From: an uncultured Rhizobiaceae group bacterium
Lineage (GTDB): Bacteria; Pseudomonadota; Alphaproteobacteria; Rhizobiales; Rhizobiaceae
Reading direction: 5' to 3'
NCBI GenBank assembly: GCA_937958815.1
Contig: CALGMR010000011.1
Location: forward strand, 20,602 to 84,601
DNA: 64,000 nucleotides
Positions 36,551-45,597 of the stretch are shown in pieces. Below the pieces are notes generated by a model. It made no database searches. It worked only from the letters and a program-made list of their open reading frames with translations, and was not told the DNA's origin. Both the position numbers and the translations under genes were made by a program. The first letter of the stretch is position 1. Every line of letters begins with the position of its first letter.

Positions 36551-37867
36551 ATGGAATTTTGTCGGAAAATTCGACCTTTGGGTAAAAAGTCGGTCAGTCT
36601 ATATGTCGCTTTGGCGCTTGCGACGGCAACGGGTGTTTCTTCTGCCGCAGCGCAATCAGTGACGTTCGATCAAATTTTGGCTCAACCAAACAATTTGGAA
36701 CTCAACCTGCGCTATGCGCGCCAAGAGGTTGCTTCTGGTCGCCTGCAACAGGCTGCCAGTGCTTTGGAACGAATGGTGCTTTTGGAACCCGATTGGGATT
36801 CAGCGCGATTGTTTTATGGCGTGGTGTTGTATCGCCTTGGCGATCTGGAAGGTGCAAAGCGCGAGTTGCGCTTGTTGGAAAACAGAAATTTACCTCCGCA
36901 ACAGGAACGAGATCGCGTGCGGTATTTGGCTCTCGCTGAAAAGCAATCCAGTCCGTTACGCTTTTCAAGCCGTTTTTCGATTGGCGCACGCTATGACAGC
37001 AATCCTGGGTTTGTAGGTGATGATGTCGGTGCAGCCTCATTGAACGATGAGGAAAGTGATGGCGCGATCATCGGCGGAACCAAATTTCGCGCGGAGCTGG
37101 ATATCGGAAATGCCGGCAATTATTTGTTTGCCGAAACCCATTCTCAAATAAATGAGTTTTTCGATGTTGATCAGGCCGATCTCATAACATCAAACGCAAA
37201 AGTAGGGGCGACCTTTTTTGGCCCCAATTTGATTGCCTCTCCCTATGTCACTGGCGGTGTGTCTTATCTTCAACATGATAGGTTCCGCACCCAGTTTGGT
37301 GGTGGTGCAAAAATAAAATACTCACTGTCGTCACAAGTTGAGCTGCAACTCCATGGGCGTGCCGTTTATGAAAACTACGAGGCAACCTCTTTCAGTTCGG
37401 TGGGCGATGATCGCGACGGCTGGTTGAGTTCAGGCTCAATTGGGTTGCAATGGCGCCCAACCGACAAACAAAAATTTGTTCTCACAGGTTTGTATGCCGA
37501 CAAAGATGCTGATTTTGACGGATTTTCATATCGCAGTGTTGGCGTGCAGGCCCGTTCGCTAACCCTGCTCGGCAAAGGCAGGTTCTTGTCTTTGCAGGCT
37601 TCGTATACCGATCGCGAATACGAAGAAATAGATGAATTCTACACATTTACCGAACCACGTGAAGACCAGCGTTTTTACGCGAGAGCAGCGCTGGGTGCGC
37701 CGCTGGAGACACTGTTTTCCAATTTCGATGTGGAATTACCCGAAGCCATTTCAGACGTGGTTTTGCAGGTGGGCGTATCTTACACCAACAACAATTCAAA
37801 CGTAGCATTGCGCGACTACGACAATCTGTCTGGTGACATTCTTTTCACCAAACGAATTTCATTTTGA
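36551..37867 (+). CDS. Outer-membrane protein: TPR segment plus beta-barrel
   Basis: The 438-residue protein has a signal peptide (VALALATATGVSSAAAQS), a TPR-like region (residues about 45-125; LRYARQEVASGRLQQAASAL, SARLFYGVVLYRLGDLEGAK) and a C-terminal part rich in alternating beta strands ending in the outer-membrane signature LSGDILFTKRISF (terminal Phe). The design resembles surface-lipoprotein assembly modifier-type or TPR-porin proteins. Its stop is 14 nt before the FecR gene start and the pair is surely one operon. It may help export or assemble a surface factor; the cargo is unknown. Confidence 0.75.
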   Translation: MEFCRKIRPLGKKSVSLYVALALATATGVSSAAAQSVTFDQILAQPNNLELNLRYARQEVASGRLQQAASALERMVLLEPDWDSARLFYGVVLYRLGDLEGAKRELRLLENRNLPPQQERDRVRYLALAEKQSSPLRFSSRFSIGARYDSNPGFVGDDVGAASLNDEESDGAIIGGTKFRAELDIGNAGNYLFAETHSQINEFFDVDQADLITSNAKVGATFFGPNLIASPYVTGGVSYLQHDRFRTQFGGGAKIKYSLSSQVELQLHGRAVYENYEATSFSSVGDDRDGWLSSGSIGLQWRPTDKQKFVLTGLYADKDADFDGFSYRSVGVQARSLTLLGKGRFLSLQASYTDREYEEIDEFYTFTEPREDQRFYARAALGAPLETLFSNFDVELPEAISDVVLQVGVSYTNNNSNVALRDYDNLSGDILFTKRISF

Positions 37868-37883
37868 GCGGAGGGAAACAATT

Positions 37884-38843
37884 ATGATCAAGATCCGCTA
37901 CAATAAATTAAACCTATCACGCAAACTAGCTGCAACGGCATTGTCGTCCGTGCTGGTGTTGGCCTCTTTCACTTCAACAACATGGGCCGCTCCCAAAATT
38001 GGAACAAGTTCAGCCGTGCGTGGTGATGTTTTCGTGACCACATCGGGCGCAAGCCGCAAAGCGCAGGTGCGCGATGCGATTAGTCTGCAAGACAAAGTGC
38101 TGACAAAAGAAGACAGCGCCTTGCAAATTCTCTTGCTCGACCGCACCACGTTTACGGTAGGTCAAAACGCATCTTTGACCATTGACCGTTTCGTCTATGA
38201 TCCCACCACTTCTCAAGGGCAAGTGAGTGCAAAGGTTGCAAAAGGGGCGTTCCGTTTCATGAGCGGAAATATTGGCAGAACAAATCCGACCAACGCTTCT
38301 GTTTCCACGCCGTCCGCCACTATCGGCATTCGCGGAACCTTCTTTGAAGGGGTCGTGGGTGAAGATGCAATCGCTCTTGCTGGTCTGGCTGGTCTCAGCA
38401 CTGCCGGATCGAGTTCAACGGGCGCCAGCATCACTGTTTTGCGCGGGCCCCGCGCTGGTGGCAACACACTAGACAGCGCAGGCATTATTCGGGTTTCCAA
38501 TTCAGCTGGCAGCATCACATTGGTTCGTCCGAATTATGCTGTTTTTGTACCAACTGCCGGCGCTGCACCTATTGGCCCATTTAAAATGACACAAGAAATG
38601 CAGGAATATCTGGATTTCTTCCTCCGTTCAGAGCCCAATGGTCCACCTGTGAACTTTGCCGATGTGGAACCAGGAGGTGCAGAAAGCGGACAACGCGAAT
38701 TTGAACTTCCCGTTGATCCTAATGACAATGAAGATGACAGCGGCATCACCGACCCCAACGTTCCAGTTGGTCAAGAAGAATCGACGGACGGTGGAACAAG
38801 CGACGGTGGAACGAGCGACGATGGAACGGGCTCATTTCGCTGA
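37884..38843 (+). CDS. FecR-domain secreted protein
   Basis: The 319-residue protein has a signal peptide (ending near TTWAAP), a FecR domain (about residues 35-150; RGDVFVTTSG, LTKEDSALQILLLDRTTFTV, STPSATIGIRGT) and an acidic Gly/Ser/Thr/Asp-rich tail. No membrane span follows the signal peptide and there is no anti-sigma domain, so it belongs to the periplasmic or exported FecR group rather than the iron-signalling anti-sigma factors. GGAGGGA precedes the ATG at 37884; a frame opening upstream runs inside the barrel gene. The tail is built on short repeats of the unit GGTSD. Confidence 0.85.
   Translation: MIKIRYNKLNLSRKLAATALSSVLVLASFTSTTWAAPKIGTSSAVRGDVFVTTSGASRKAQVRDAISLQDKVLTKEDSALQILLLDRTTFTVGQNASLTIDRFVYDPTTSQGQVSAKVAKGAFRFMSGNIGRTNPTNASVSTPSATIGIRGTFFEGVVGEDAIALAGLAGLSTAGSSSTGASITVLRGPRAGGNTLDSAGIIRVSNSAGSITLVRPNYAVFVPTAGAAPIGPFKMTQEMQEYLDFFLRSEPNGPPVNFADVEPGGAESGQREFELPVDPNDNEDDSGITDPNVPVGQEESTDGGTSDGGTSDDGTGSFR
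38790..38828 (+). repeat. 15-bp tandem repeat in the FecR-protein tail
   Basis: A 15-bp unit reading GGTGGAACAAGCGAC is repeated about 2.6 times with one or two changes and encodes GGTSD units at the C-terminus. Such short in-frame repeats can vary in number between strains. Confidence 0.7.
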
Positions 38844-38883
38844 GGCGACTTGGCTCACTGCATTTTTCTATCCAATGTAAGGA

Positions 38884-38958
38884 TGGTGCTGTTGAGGTGA
38901 TTTGAACACCCGACCTCTTCATTACCAATGAAGTGCTCTACCCCTGAGCTACAACAGC
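38884..38958 (-). tRNA. tRNA-Thr (anticodon GGT)
   Basis: On the minus strand a 75-nt cloverleaf starts GCTGTTGTAGCTCAG, has anticodon stem CTTCA/TGAAG around the loop TTGGTAA (anticodon GGT, reading ACC/ACU threonine codons), a GTTCAAATC T-loop, the acceptor partner CAACAGC, discriminator A and an encoded CCA end. It lies alone between the FecR gene and the murA region. Confidence 0.96.
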
Positions 38959-39086
38959 ATTTGTCGGGCCTTATCTTTTGGCTGGACGAGACGCTATTGC
39001 CACACTGTTTTGCCCCTTGCAAGCGGCAACAGCACGGTAGATATAGGTAATACTGCCAGAGCTCAAATTTTTGCGAAACATGCGCC

Positions 39087-39251
39087 GTGACGAAAGACAG
39101 AAAATCTCACATTGAAGCCCGTGAAAAACGGATGAAAGAAGCTCTGCGCGCTAATTTGCAACGCCGCAAACAAAAATCCCGTGCTTTGCGCAGTGATGAG
39201 AAAGCCTCATTGAGTAAAAATGTCGAGGCATCTGCCCCCAAAGAAAGCTAG
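39087..39251 (+). CDS. Small basic protein upstream of murA
   Basis: A GTG-initiated frame of 54 codons gives a highly charged, helical product (HIEAREKRMKEALRANLQRR, then KQKSRALRSDEKAS). Small proteins with an EALRANLQRRK motif are found just upstream of murA in many rhizobia, which is why I accept the GTG start and short length. It has no membrane segment. Function is unknown; the basic helix could bind RNA or protein. Confidence 0.6.
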   Translation: MTKDRKSHIEAREKRMKEALRANLQRRKQKSRALRSDEKASLSKNVEASAPKES

Positions 39252-39459
39252 GTTGCGGCCGAGCCACGTTTTCAATATTAATCCTGTCCACATCCAATTC
39301 TTGGCATATTCCTGTGGTTGAGGTAAGCCAAGACCAATTCGAGACAAGACAGGTGCACCAGCGCCCTTACGATGAGACTTTCATCGGCAGGCGCATCATT
39401 CAGTTTGTGCACATTTCCCTTAAGGGGAAACGGGAAAGATCATAAGAGGGAATAGATTT

Positions 39460-40755
39460 ATGGATAAGATTCTCATTCGCGGGAACGGACAGTTAAACGG
39501 AACTATTCCTATTTCCGGTGCAAAAAATGCTGCTCTTCCATTGATGATTGCTTCAATGCTGACCAGCGAACCCGTGACTTTGGAAAACATGCCGCGCTTA
39601 GCGGATGTAGAGGCTTTGCAGAGCATTCTTTCAAACCACGGTGTGGACTATCGCGTGAAAGGCAAACGCCCAGGCGATACCTCCATGACGGGCCGCCGCA
39701 TTGAATTTCAAGCAAGCGAGATTGTAGACACAACCGCACCCTACGACTTGGTTCGTAAAATGCGGGCTAGCTTTTGGGTCATTGGCCCACTTCTGGCGCG
39801 TTGTGGTGAAGCTCGCGTATCCTTGCCGGGCGGATGTGCAATCGGTACGCGGCCAATCGATTTGTTTATCGAAAGCCTGGAAGCGCTCGGCGTCGAAATT
39901 GACATTGAATCCGGATATGTGAATGCGAAGGCGCCAAATGGCGGATTGCAGGGAGGCCATTACACATTTCCAAAAGTCTCTGTCGGCGCGACCCACGTGA
40001 TGCTGATGGCCGCAAGTCTGGCCAATGGCACAACAGTAATCGAAAACGCCGCGCGTGAACCGGAATGCGTTGACGTCGCCAATTTTTTGAATGCCATGGG
40101 CGCCAAGATTTCTGGGCATGGCACTTCGACAATTACGATTGAAGGCGTGACTTCGTTGCATGGGGCAACCCATGAAGTTTTGCCGGACCGTATCGAAACC
40201 GGAACTTTTGCAGCCTGTGTTGCCATGGCGGGTGGCGATGTCTTACTGAAAAATGCGCAAGGCGCGTTGTTGCAAAATGCACTTGATGTTCTTGAACTTA
40301 CGGGAACAGGCGTTGAACAGGTCAATGATGGTATTCGCATTCACCGCACAAGTGGTGACATTCAACCCATCGACTTTTCGACAGACCCTTTTCCTGGTTT
40401 TCCAACAGATCTTCAAGCGCAATATATGGCGCTGGTGACGCGTGCCAAAGGTGTTAGTCGGGTGACGGAAACAATTTTTGAAAACCGTTTCATGCATGTG
40501 CAAGAACTGGCACGTCTTGGAGCAAACATCGCGATTGATGGTCAAACTGCAACTGTCACCGGCGTTGAGCGTTTGTCCGGCGCTCCAGTTATGGCGACCG
40601 ACCTTCGAGCATCTATGTCCCTCATCATTGCTGGACTTGTGGCAGATGGTGAAACCGAAGTGAGCCGTGTCTATCACCTTGATCGCGGGTTTGAGCTTCT
40701 CGAAGACAAACTCTCCGCCGTGGGCGCTGACATCGAGCGTGTCACAGCGGGCTAA
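39460..40755 (+). CDS. murA: UDP-N-acetylglucosamine 1-carboxyvinyltransferase
   Basis: The 431-residue enzyme adds enolpyruvate from PEP to UDP-GlcNAc, the first committed step of peptidoglycan synthesis. It has the N-terminal [15 protein letters not shown] motif, the loop [14 protein letters not shown] with the catalytic Cys that fosfomycin attacks, and the later [17 protein letters not shown] and [16 protein letters not shown] motifs. Length is normal. GAGGGAA precedes the ATG. Unlike many rhizobia there is no DUF2948 gene directly after it. Confidence 0.97.
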   Translation: MDKILIRGNGQLNGTIPISGAKNAALPLMIASMLTSEPVTLENMPRLADVEALQSILSNHGVDYRVKGKRPGDTSMTGRRIEFQASEIVDTTAPYDLVRKMRASFWVIGPLLARCGEARVSLPGGCAIGTRPIDLFIESLEALGVEIDIESGYVNAKAPNGGLQGGHYTFPKVSVGATHVMLMAASLANGTTVIENAAREPECVDVANFLNAMGAKISGHGTSTITIEGVTSLHGATHEVLPDRIETGTFAACVAMAGGDVLLKNAQGALLQNALDVLELTGTGVEQVNDGIRIHRTSGDIQPIDFSTDPFPGFPTDLQAQYMALVTRAKGVSRVTETIFENRFMHVQELARLGANIAIDGQTATVTGVERLSGAPVMATDLRASMSLIIAGLVADGETEVSRVYHLDRGFELLEDKLSAVGADIERVTAG

Positions 40756-41327
40756 ACGCTGAAGCCTTGGTTGTGGAACCAGCAATCGTGTTGTTGGCTT
40801 GTGACGAATGACCGTATGAGACTGGGGGGCAATTGTTCTTTTACTGAGTGACGCATTATTGTGTGAACTTCCAAGCTAAGTAGGAACGACATGCGAATGC
40901 AGAACTTTTTGACACTTGTTTGCGCGGTGCTCATGCTGACGTTGACTTCAAGTTTTTTAACGCCCAGCAATAAACACGGTCATACACATGCGATGGGTTG
41001 AAAAGACTGATTGCCAAACGCGGAAATGTACGGTTGTCGACCAAAAACAGGTCCGTATATAATCGCTTTGTTGCCAATGCAGGAAACTGCCCAAGGACAT
41101 CCTACTTTCTTCAAAGAGTGCGCGTGCCTTCCGAGTCGGGAACCTGCACATTGCAAATATGTGCTGACGAGGACATACGAACAGGACGCGACTAAGAGAC
41201 CGCCAGATCAACCAATCTGCGCATGCGCAGTCTGTCATTGCGATCGTGCGTCCAGCCGCTTTGACAATGCGTTCTGTGGCTAAGCGATACCTCGCTTTAT
41301 TCCTGTATCGAACACCCAGGGCTGAAA
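40756..41327. other. 572-nt stretch without a convincing gene apart from one tiny ORF
   Basis: Between murA and the PEGA-like lipoprotein gene I find only the 36-codon frame at 40891-41001. Frames of up to 93 codons on both strands after 41001 have Cys/Arg-rich, unlikely compositions and no ribosome-binding site. No hairpin with a T-run was found. It may be decayed coding sequence (the place where DUF2948 often lies) or hold an untranslated RNA. Confidence 0.5.
40891..41001 (+). CDS. Candidate 36-residue secreted or membrane peptide
   Basis: An ATG with AGGAA about 5 nt upstream opens a 36-codon frame whose product is a hydrophobic, signal-peptide-like segment (FLTLVCAVLMLTLTSSFLTP) followed by a short His-containing tail (NKHGHTHAMG). 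It could be a real small membrane protein, a leader peptide or the remnant of a longer gene. I have no homology evidence. Confidence 0.35.
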   Translation: MRMQNFLTLVCAVLMLTLTSSFLTPSNKHGHTHAMG

Positions 41328-41789
41328 TCAGCTCACTGGCACATTGGTCGGTTGGTTGTTTTTCGAACCGATTGCTGGCCTAAGTTTCTTTGTGTTGTTG
41401 GACGCATTTTCTGGCACCAAGTTTATGATAACTGGGTTCGGTGTGTGATCACGCGCAGCGCCAGTGACGGCATCAACACCGACCCCAATCACACCGCCAG
41501 CAATAATGTTTCCGGCCACCCCAGCAGCGCCTTTTCCGGACACTTTGGTACCGACATTTACGGTTTGAGAGATATAGCCTTCTTTGGAAGCCGTAACTTG
41601 AAAACTGTCCTTGCGCGGAACGGACACAATGCATGGGTTAGTTGAACATGTATGATTAAAAGACGTCACCACTTTGGCGTCTTGCGGCGTTGTTTCAATT
41701 CTTACATTTTCTTGAGTGCCACGCGTAATAGACGCGCAAGAAGACACAACCAGAACCGCGCACAAAAGCGCCATGATCAACTTATTCAT
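41328..41789 (-). CDS. PEGA-like lipoprotein
   Basis: The 153-residue product has a lipoprotein signal peptide (LIMALLCAVLVVSSC, lipobox VSSC) and a beta domain of the PEGA/DUF2846 kind (VRIETTPQDAKVVTS, CIVSVPRKDSFQVTASKEGY) with a disulfide-like Cys pair. A Gly/Ala-rich hydrophobic helix (VAGNIIAGGVIGVGVDAVTG) and a polar tail follow. Homologues attach to the outer membrane. I take the ATG at 41789; seven codons lie upstream in frame to 41810. Function is unknown. Confidence 0.75.
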   Translation of the reverse strand: MNKLIMALLCAVLVVSSCASITRGTQENVRIETTPQDAKVVTSFNHTCSTNPCIVSVPRKDSFQVTASKEGYISQTVNVGTKVSGKGAAGVAGNIIAGGVIGVGVDAVTGAARDHTPNPVIINLVPENASNNTKKLRPAIGSKNNQPTNVPVS

Positions 41790-41931
41790 TCTAATCCCCA
41801 ACATCGTCATCAGACTATGTAGGCTTTTGTTATTCCTCTTGGAAAAGCAAACGATGATTGCTGTTATCCAGCGATTTCAACCTATTTCGGGAGCTTCGTT
41901 TACATTTGCGTTCGGAAGCTGGATTGCCCGA

Positions 41932-42810
41932 TCATTTTGTTCTGCGTACCAGCAGCTTTCTGCTTTCCACCACGGTTTTGGGTTTCAACAAACTTCCCAA
42001 ACTGCTTTCCAGCGTCAGTTCGTCAGACCCCAAGCGCGCAGCAACAGACATGGCTTCATAAACAGACGCTGATGTTTTTTGCAGTGCCAGCGTCGCATCG
42101 TTCAATTGCAATATGTTTCCTAGAAACAGCGCGGCGGTGAGATCGCCCAACCCGTTGAGAGGGCCGTCCACCAATCTATGCTCAGCCAAATTGACAGAGG
42201 AACCTTCCACCAAAAGGTTGGCGATATTGCCTTTCATCATGGCATGGGAAGATGTGACCAATACAGTTTTTGAGGGAAGCGATTTTGCAGCAGCCACAAG
42301 AGCTTCATTGGTGTCCATTTCATTTGTTTGCGCCAGCAGGCTAAGCTCAAACGGGTTCGGTGTTGTGATGTCCGACAGGGGCAACAGAATATCGCGAATG
42401 GCATCAGCCTGTTCTTGCGGGACGTACAAGCGATCATTGTCACCAGTGACGGGGTCAAGCGCATAAACTGCATTTGGGTTACGTGCTTTCACAGCCTTCA
42501 CCAAATCTGCCACGGGTTGTGCCTGTGCAGCTTCGCCCAGATAACCAGACAGAACAGCACCGACTTCGCCAATCCACGGGGAGCCAGCCAAATCTTCCAA
42601 AGTGGATGTGAAATCTTCGATGCGCGGCACGATGCGATGGCCCGCGCCTGCGGTTGCAAAGTGACCTGGGTGCCAAGGCAGGGTAACTGTTGGAACGATC
42701 CAAACGGGGAAGCCCAACACTTCCAGTGCAAAGCCTGCAGCACGGTTTCCAACAGTGCCGCGCGCCACGTGGCTGGAAATGACAATGATGGCAGGTTTTT
42801 TGTTGCTCAT
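41932..42810 (-). CDS. pdxY: Pyridoxal kinase
   Basis: The 292-residue ribokinase-fold enzyme phosphorylates pyridoxal to pyridoxal 5'-phosphate in the salvage pathway. It has the N-terminal segment SSHVARGTVGNRAAGFALEV (the PdxY/PdxK vitamin B6 pocket), ALDPVTGDNDRLYVPQE and TTPNPFELSLL in the middle, and the anion-hole region DGPLNGLGDLTAALFLGN. That last motif has Gly-Leu-Gly-Asp with the catalytic Asp. It is a single gene divergent from the lemA run. Confidence 0.92.
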   Translation of the reverse strand: MSNKKPAIIVISSHVARGTVGNRAAGFALEVLGFPVWIVPTVTLPWHPGHFATAGAGHRIVPRIEDFTSTLEDLAGSPWIGEVGAVLSGYLGEAAQAQPVADLVKAVKARNPNAVYALDPVTGDNDRLYVPQEQADAIRDILLPLSDITTPNPFELSLLAQTNEMDTNEALVAAAKSLPSKTVLVTSSHAMMKGNIANLLVEGSSVNLAEHRLVDGPLNGLGDLTAALFLGNILQLNDATLALQKTSASVYEAMSVAARLGSDELTLESSLGSLLKPKTVVESRKLLVRRTK

Positions 42811-42913
42811 TGAAGGAAGGGTGTCTCTGGCATTAATGTGTCGTGGCGTTTATGTTCACACCATAACCGATGATATTGCCACCGGTTTTTTCACATTGCC
42901 GACGGAGGCTCAC

Positions 42914-43537
42914 TTGAAAGCGCAGTCAATTTTTAGAACAGCATCCCCCACAATTGTTATGAGAGCATTACTTCTCATTTTTGCCGCCTCATTTCTATCG
43001 GCGTGTGGGGTCAACAACATTCCCACCTACGAAGAAAATGCAAAAGCAAAATGGTCACAGGTGCTGAACCAATATAAGCGCCGCTCAGACCTCATTCCCA
43101 ATCTGGTGGAAACGGTAAAAGGTTTTGCCGCACAAGAAAAGGATGTGCTGACCGCCGTTGTTGAAGCGCGCGCCAAAGCGTCTTCGGTGACTTTGTCTCC
43201 TGATATGTTGACCAACCCTGAAGCGGTGAAGGCCTTCACAGAAAACCAAGGCGCATTGTCTAGTGCACTGTCTCGCTTGTTGGTGACTGTGGAGCGGTAT
43301 CCTGAAATCAAATCAGGACAGAATTTCCTGACACTCCAATCTCAATTGGAAGGAACAGAAAACCGCATTGGCGTTGCGCGCCGCGATTACATTGAGGCGG
43401 TGCGTCTTTACAATACGGAATTGAAAACAATCCCAGGTCGCTGGTGGCGCAGCTTGATGTATTCCGACAATGATCCACTGCCAGAGTTCGATGTGACGCC
43501 CGAAGAAACAGTTAACCCGCAAGTGAAGTTTGATTGA
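42914..43537 (+). CDS. lemA: LemA family protein (lipoprotein)
   Basis: The 207-residue product has a signal peptide with a lipobox (ASFLSAC) and the LemA helical domain (YKRRSDLIPNLVETVKGFAA, LSRLLVTVERYPEIKSGQNF, VARRDYIEAVRLYNTELKTI). LemA proteins are membrane-linked and occur with TPM-domain proteins. I chose the TTG at 42914, which has GGAGG 6 nt upstream; the ATG at 42959 has no ribosome-binding site. Its stop overlaps the next gene, so it is the first gene of a lemA-TPM-TPM operon. Confidence 0.88.
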   Translation: MKAQSIFRTASPTIVMRALLLIFAASFLSACGVNNIPTYEENAKAKWSQVLNQYKRRSDLIPNLVETVKGFAAQEKDVLTAVVEARAKASSVTLSPDMLTNPEAVKAFTENQGALSSALSRLLVTVERYPEIKSGQNFLTLQSQLEGTENRIGVARRDYIEAVRLYNTELKTIPGRWWRSLMYSDNDPLPEFDVTPEETVNPQVKFD

Positions 43538-44438
43538 TCGGCTCATGGTGTTGAGCCCGATATTGACTCATTTTAGAATGCCTCTCGCGGTCTGTTTGGT
43601 CACGATTGCTGCGTTGTTTGCAACCGTCGGCAAAGCGCAAAATGCATCTGACTATCCGCCTTTAACGGGCAGGGTGGTGGACAATGCCGCTCTGATCTCG
43701 GCCAATGACAAAACCCAAATCGGCGACATGCTTGCAACCCTTGAACAAAACACAGGGGATCAGGTTGTTGTTTTGACAATACCATCTTTGAAGGGCGCGA
43801 ACCTTGAACAATATTCACTTGGCGTCGCCCGCAATTGGGCATTGGGCGAAAAAGAAAAAGACAATGGTGTACTTTTCCTGATTGCCAAAAACGACCGCAA
43901 AATGCGCATTGAGGTTGGCTATGGCCTTGAGGCAAAACTAACCGATGCTATTGCCAGTTTTATCATCCGAAACGAGGTCGCGCCGGCATTCCGCTCAGGA
44001 AATTTTTCCGGCGGCATCAAGCGCGGTGTTAGTTCGATAGTGAATGTCTTGGCAGCGGATGCATCGGGGTTGAAACAATGGGAAACCAGAGCAAAGCCCC
44101 GTAAATCAAAACGCCGAAATCGCAATAAAGAATCTGCAGGTTTTATCCCATTCGCCTTTGTTGCCAGTATTTGGTTATTCATAATTTTCGGCAGCGTCAT
44201 TTCAAGCTGGCTCGTGCGCAAATTGGGTCGCGAAATCAAACCCGGTCATTATCGTTGGCTTGGTATGGATGCAGGTCCCAATGCCCCCAGACCCAAACGC
44301 AAAAGAGATTCTCGTGGTCGCTATGTGGGTGGCAGCACTTGGGGGAGTGGCGGTGGTTTTGGCGGCAGAAGCGGCGGCGGTGGATTCAGTGGCGGGGGTG
44401 GCGGCTTTGGCGGCGGCGGCTCGTCAGGAGGTTGGTGA
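43530..44438 (+). CDS. TPM-domain protein with glycine-rich tail (YgcG-like)
   Basis: The 302-residue protein has a signal peptide, a TPM domain (about residues 45-170; GRVVDNAALISANDKTQIGD, RNWALGEKEKDNGVLFLIAK, RKMRIEVGYGLEAKLTDA), one membrane span (FAFVASIWLFIIFGSVISSW) and a C-terminal Gly/Ser-rich tail (GGFGGRSGGGGFSGGGGGFG). TPM domains are linked to photosystem II repair in plants and to membrane quality control with LemA in bacteria. The start is probably the TTG at 43530, overlapping the lemA stop; ATGs at 43545 and 43578 are alternatives with poor ribosome-binding sites. Confidence 0.87.
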   Translation: MIDRLMVLSPILTHFRMPLAVCLVTIAALFATVGKAQNASDYPPLTGRVVDNAALISANDKTQIGDMLATLEQNTGDQVVVLTIPSLKGANLEQYSLGVARNWALGEKEKDNGVLFLIAKNDRKMRIEVGYGLEAKLTDAIASFIIRNEVAPAFRSGNFSGGIKRGVSSIVNVLAADASGLKQWETRAKPRKSKRRNRNKESAGFIPFAFVASIWLFIIFGSVISSWLVRKLGREIKPGHYRWLGMDAGPNAPRPKRKRDSRGRYVGGSTWGSGGGFGGRSGGGGFSGGGGGFGGGGSSGGW

Positions 44439-45070
44439 TGGAGCAGAACATTTATAATTTGTCGACGCGTGATCATGAACAGATCACAGACGCAATTCGT
44501 GCGGCAGAAAAGAAAACCAGCGGCGAGATTTTTGCCGTGGTCGCCCATCAAAGCGACGACTATTTTTTTGTCGCAGGTTTCATAGCGGCCGTGTGGTCAC
44601 TTGTTTTGGGCTTGATCGTTGCTCTCGTATTGCCAGACCTTCTCGCTATAGAATTGTTCATGGCGCTCATAGCGGCATTTGCGAGCTTTTTGCTGGTGTT
44701 TCACTTCTTCCCCGAATGGCGGCTGTTGTTCGTTCCGAAATCTTTGGGCTATCGCCGCGCTTCTGGAAATGCGGTGCGGCAATTCTTGGCCCATGGCATC
44801 CATGCAACCTCAGACAGATCAGGCATTCTCATATTTGTGTCGCTGGCAGAACGTTATGCGGAAGTTGTCGCCGATGAAGGAATCAACTCGAAAGTGCCTC
44901 AAGAGGCGTGGAATGAAATGGTGGCAACCTTGACCCAACATGCAGCCAAGGGTGAATTGTCAGCTGGATATTTGTTGGCAATTGAGCAGGCTGGAGAGTT
45001 GTTGGCTGCGCATTTCCCACCGACAAAGGGGCAAAAAAGCGAGCTAGACGATCGTTTGGTGGAAATCTGA
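44438..45070 (+). CDS. Second TPM-domain membrane protein
   Basis: The 210-residue protein has a short N-terminal helix (STRDHEQITDAIRAAEKKTS, then GEIFAVVAHQSDDY of the TPM fold), two membrane segments (VAGFIAAVWSLVLGLIVALV and LFMALIAAFASFLLVFHFFP) and the second half of the TPM domain (SGILIFVSLAERYAEVVADE). The membrane segments interrupt the TPM domain, an arrangement typical of this family. The ATG overlaps the stop of the first TPM gene (ATGA), so the two are coupled. Confidence 0.85.
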   Translation: MEQNIYNLSTRDHEQITDAIRAAEKKTSGEIFAVVAHQSDDYFFVAGFIAAVWSLVLGLIVALVLPDLLAIELFMALIAAFASFLLVFHFFPEWRLLFVPKSLGYRRASGNAVRQFLAHGIHATSDRSGILIFVSLAERYAEVVADEGINSKVPQEAWNEMVATLTQHAAKGELSAGYLLAIEQAGELLAAHFPPTKGQKSELDDRLVEI

Positions 45071-45165
45071 TTCACTATTTCACCATCCGGCACTTGAGGT
45101 TGCCGCCCGCAAGTCATAAATCCATTCAAACAGCGCATCTTGCGCACCGCTTTGGAGACTAAGAT

Positions 45166-45465
45166 ATGTCGGCAGTTTTTTGGCTCATTGATTCCATACT
45201 GGGTCTTTATTGGTGGATTGTAATCGCCTCGGTCGTCTTGTCTTGGCTTTATGCGTTCAATGTGGTGAACCCCAGCAATCCATTTGTACGCGCTGTTGGG
45301 CAATTTGTGCACGATGCCACCGAGCCATTGCTGGGACGCATTCGCCGTTTTATGCCAAATCTCGGGTCGATTGATGTTTCACCAATCGTTCTCTTGTTTG
45401 GTATCATGTTCCTGCGTATTTTCATCAACGACACGATCCGCCCTGCCGTTTTTCGCATGATGTAA
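45166..45465 (+). CDS. YggT family membrane protein
   Basis: The 99-residue protein is a small YggT/DUF165-type membrane protein with two hydrophobic segments (LIDSILGLYWWIVIASVVLS and ISPIVLLFGIMFLRIFIND) and the conserved loop NPSNPFVRAVGQFVHDATEPLLGRIRR. The YggT family is linked to osmotic shock tolerance and to septum or chloroplast-division proteins; the exact role is unknown. It follows the TPM genes in the same direction with a 95-nt gap. Confidence 0.9.
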   Translation: MSAVFWLIDSILGLYWWIVIASVVLSWLYAFNVVNPSNPFVRAVGQFVHDATEPLLGRIRRFMPNLGSIDVSPIVLLFGIMFLRIFINDTIRPAVFRMM

Positions 45466-45597
45466 GCATTCAACAAACGGCGGTCTGACCTGAAATCGTT
45501 TTCAGTTGCGGAACAAATATCGGTTCAAAAGAGCGAGTCACTTTTGGGGTTTCCAAAGACTTGGTTTTTGAACTGCTGTTTTTAAGGTCGCAGAGAC

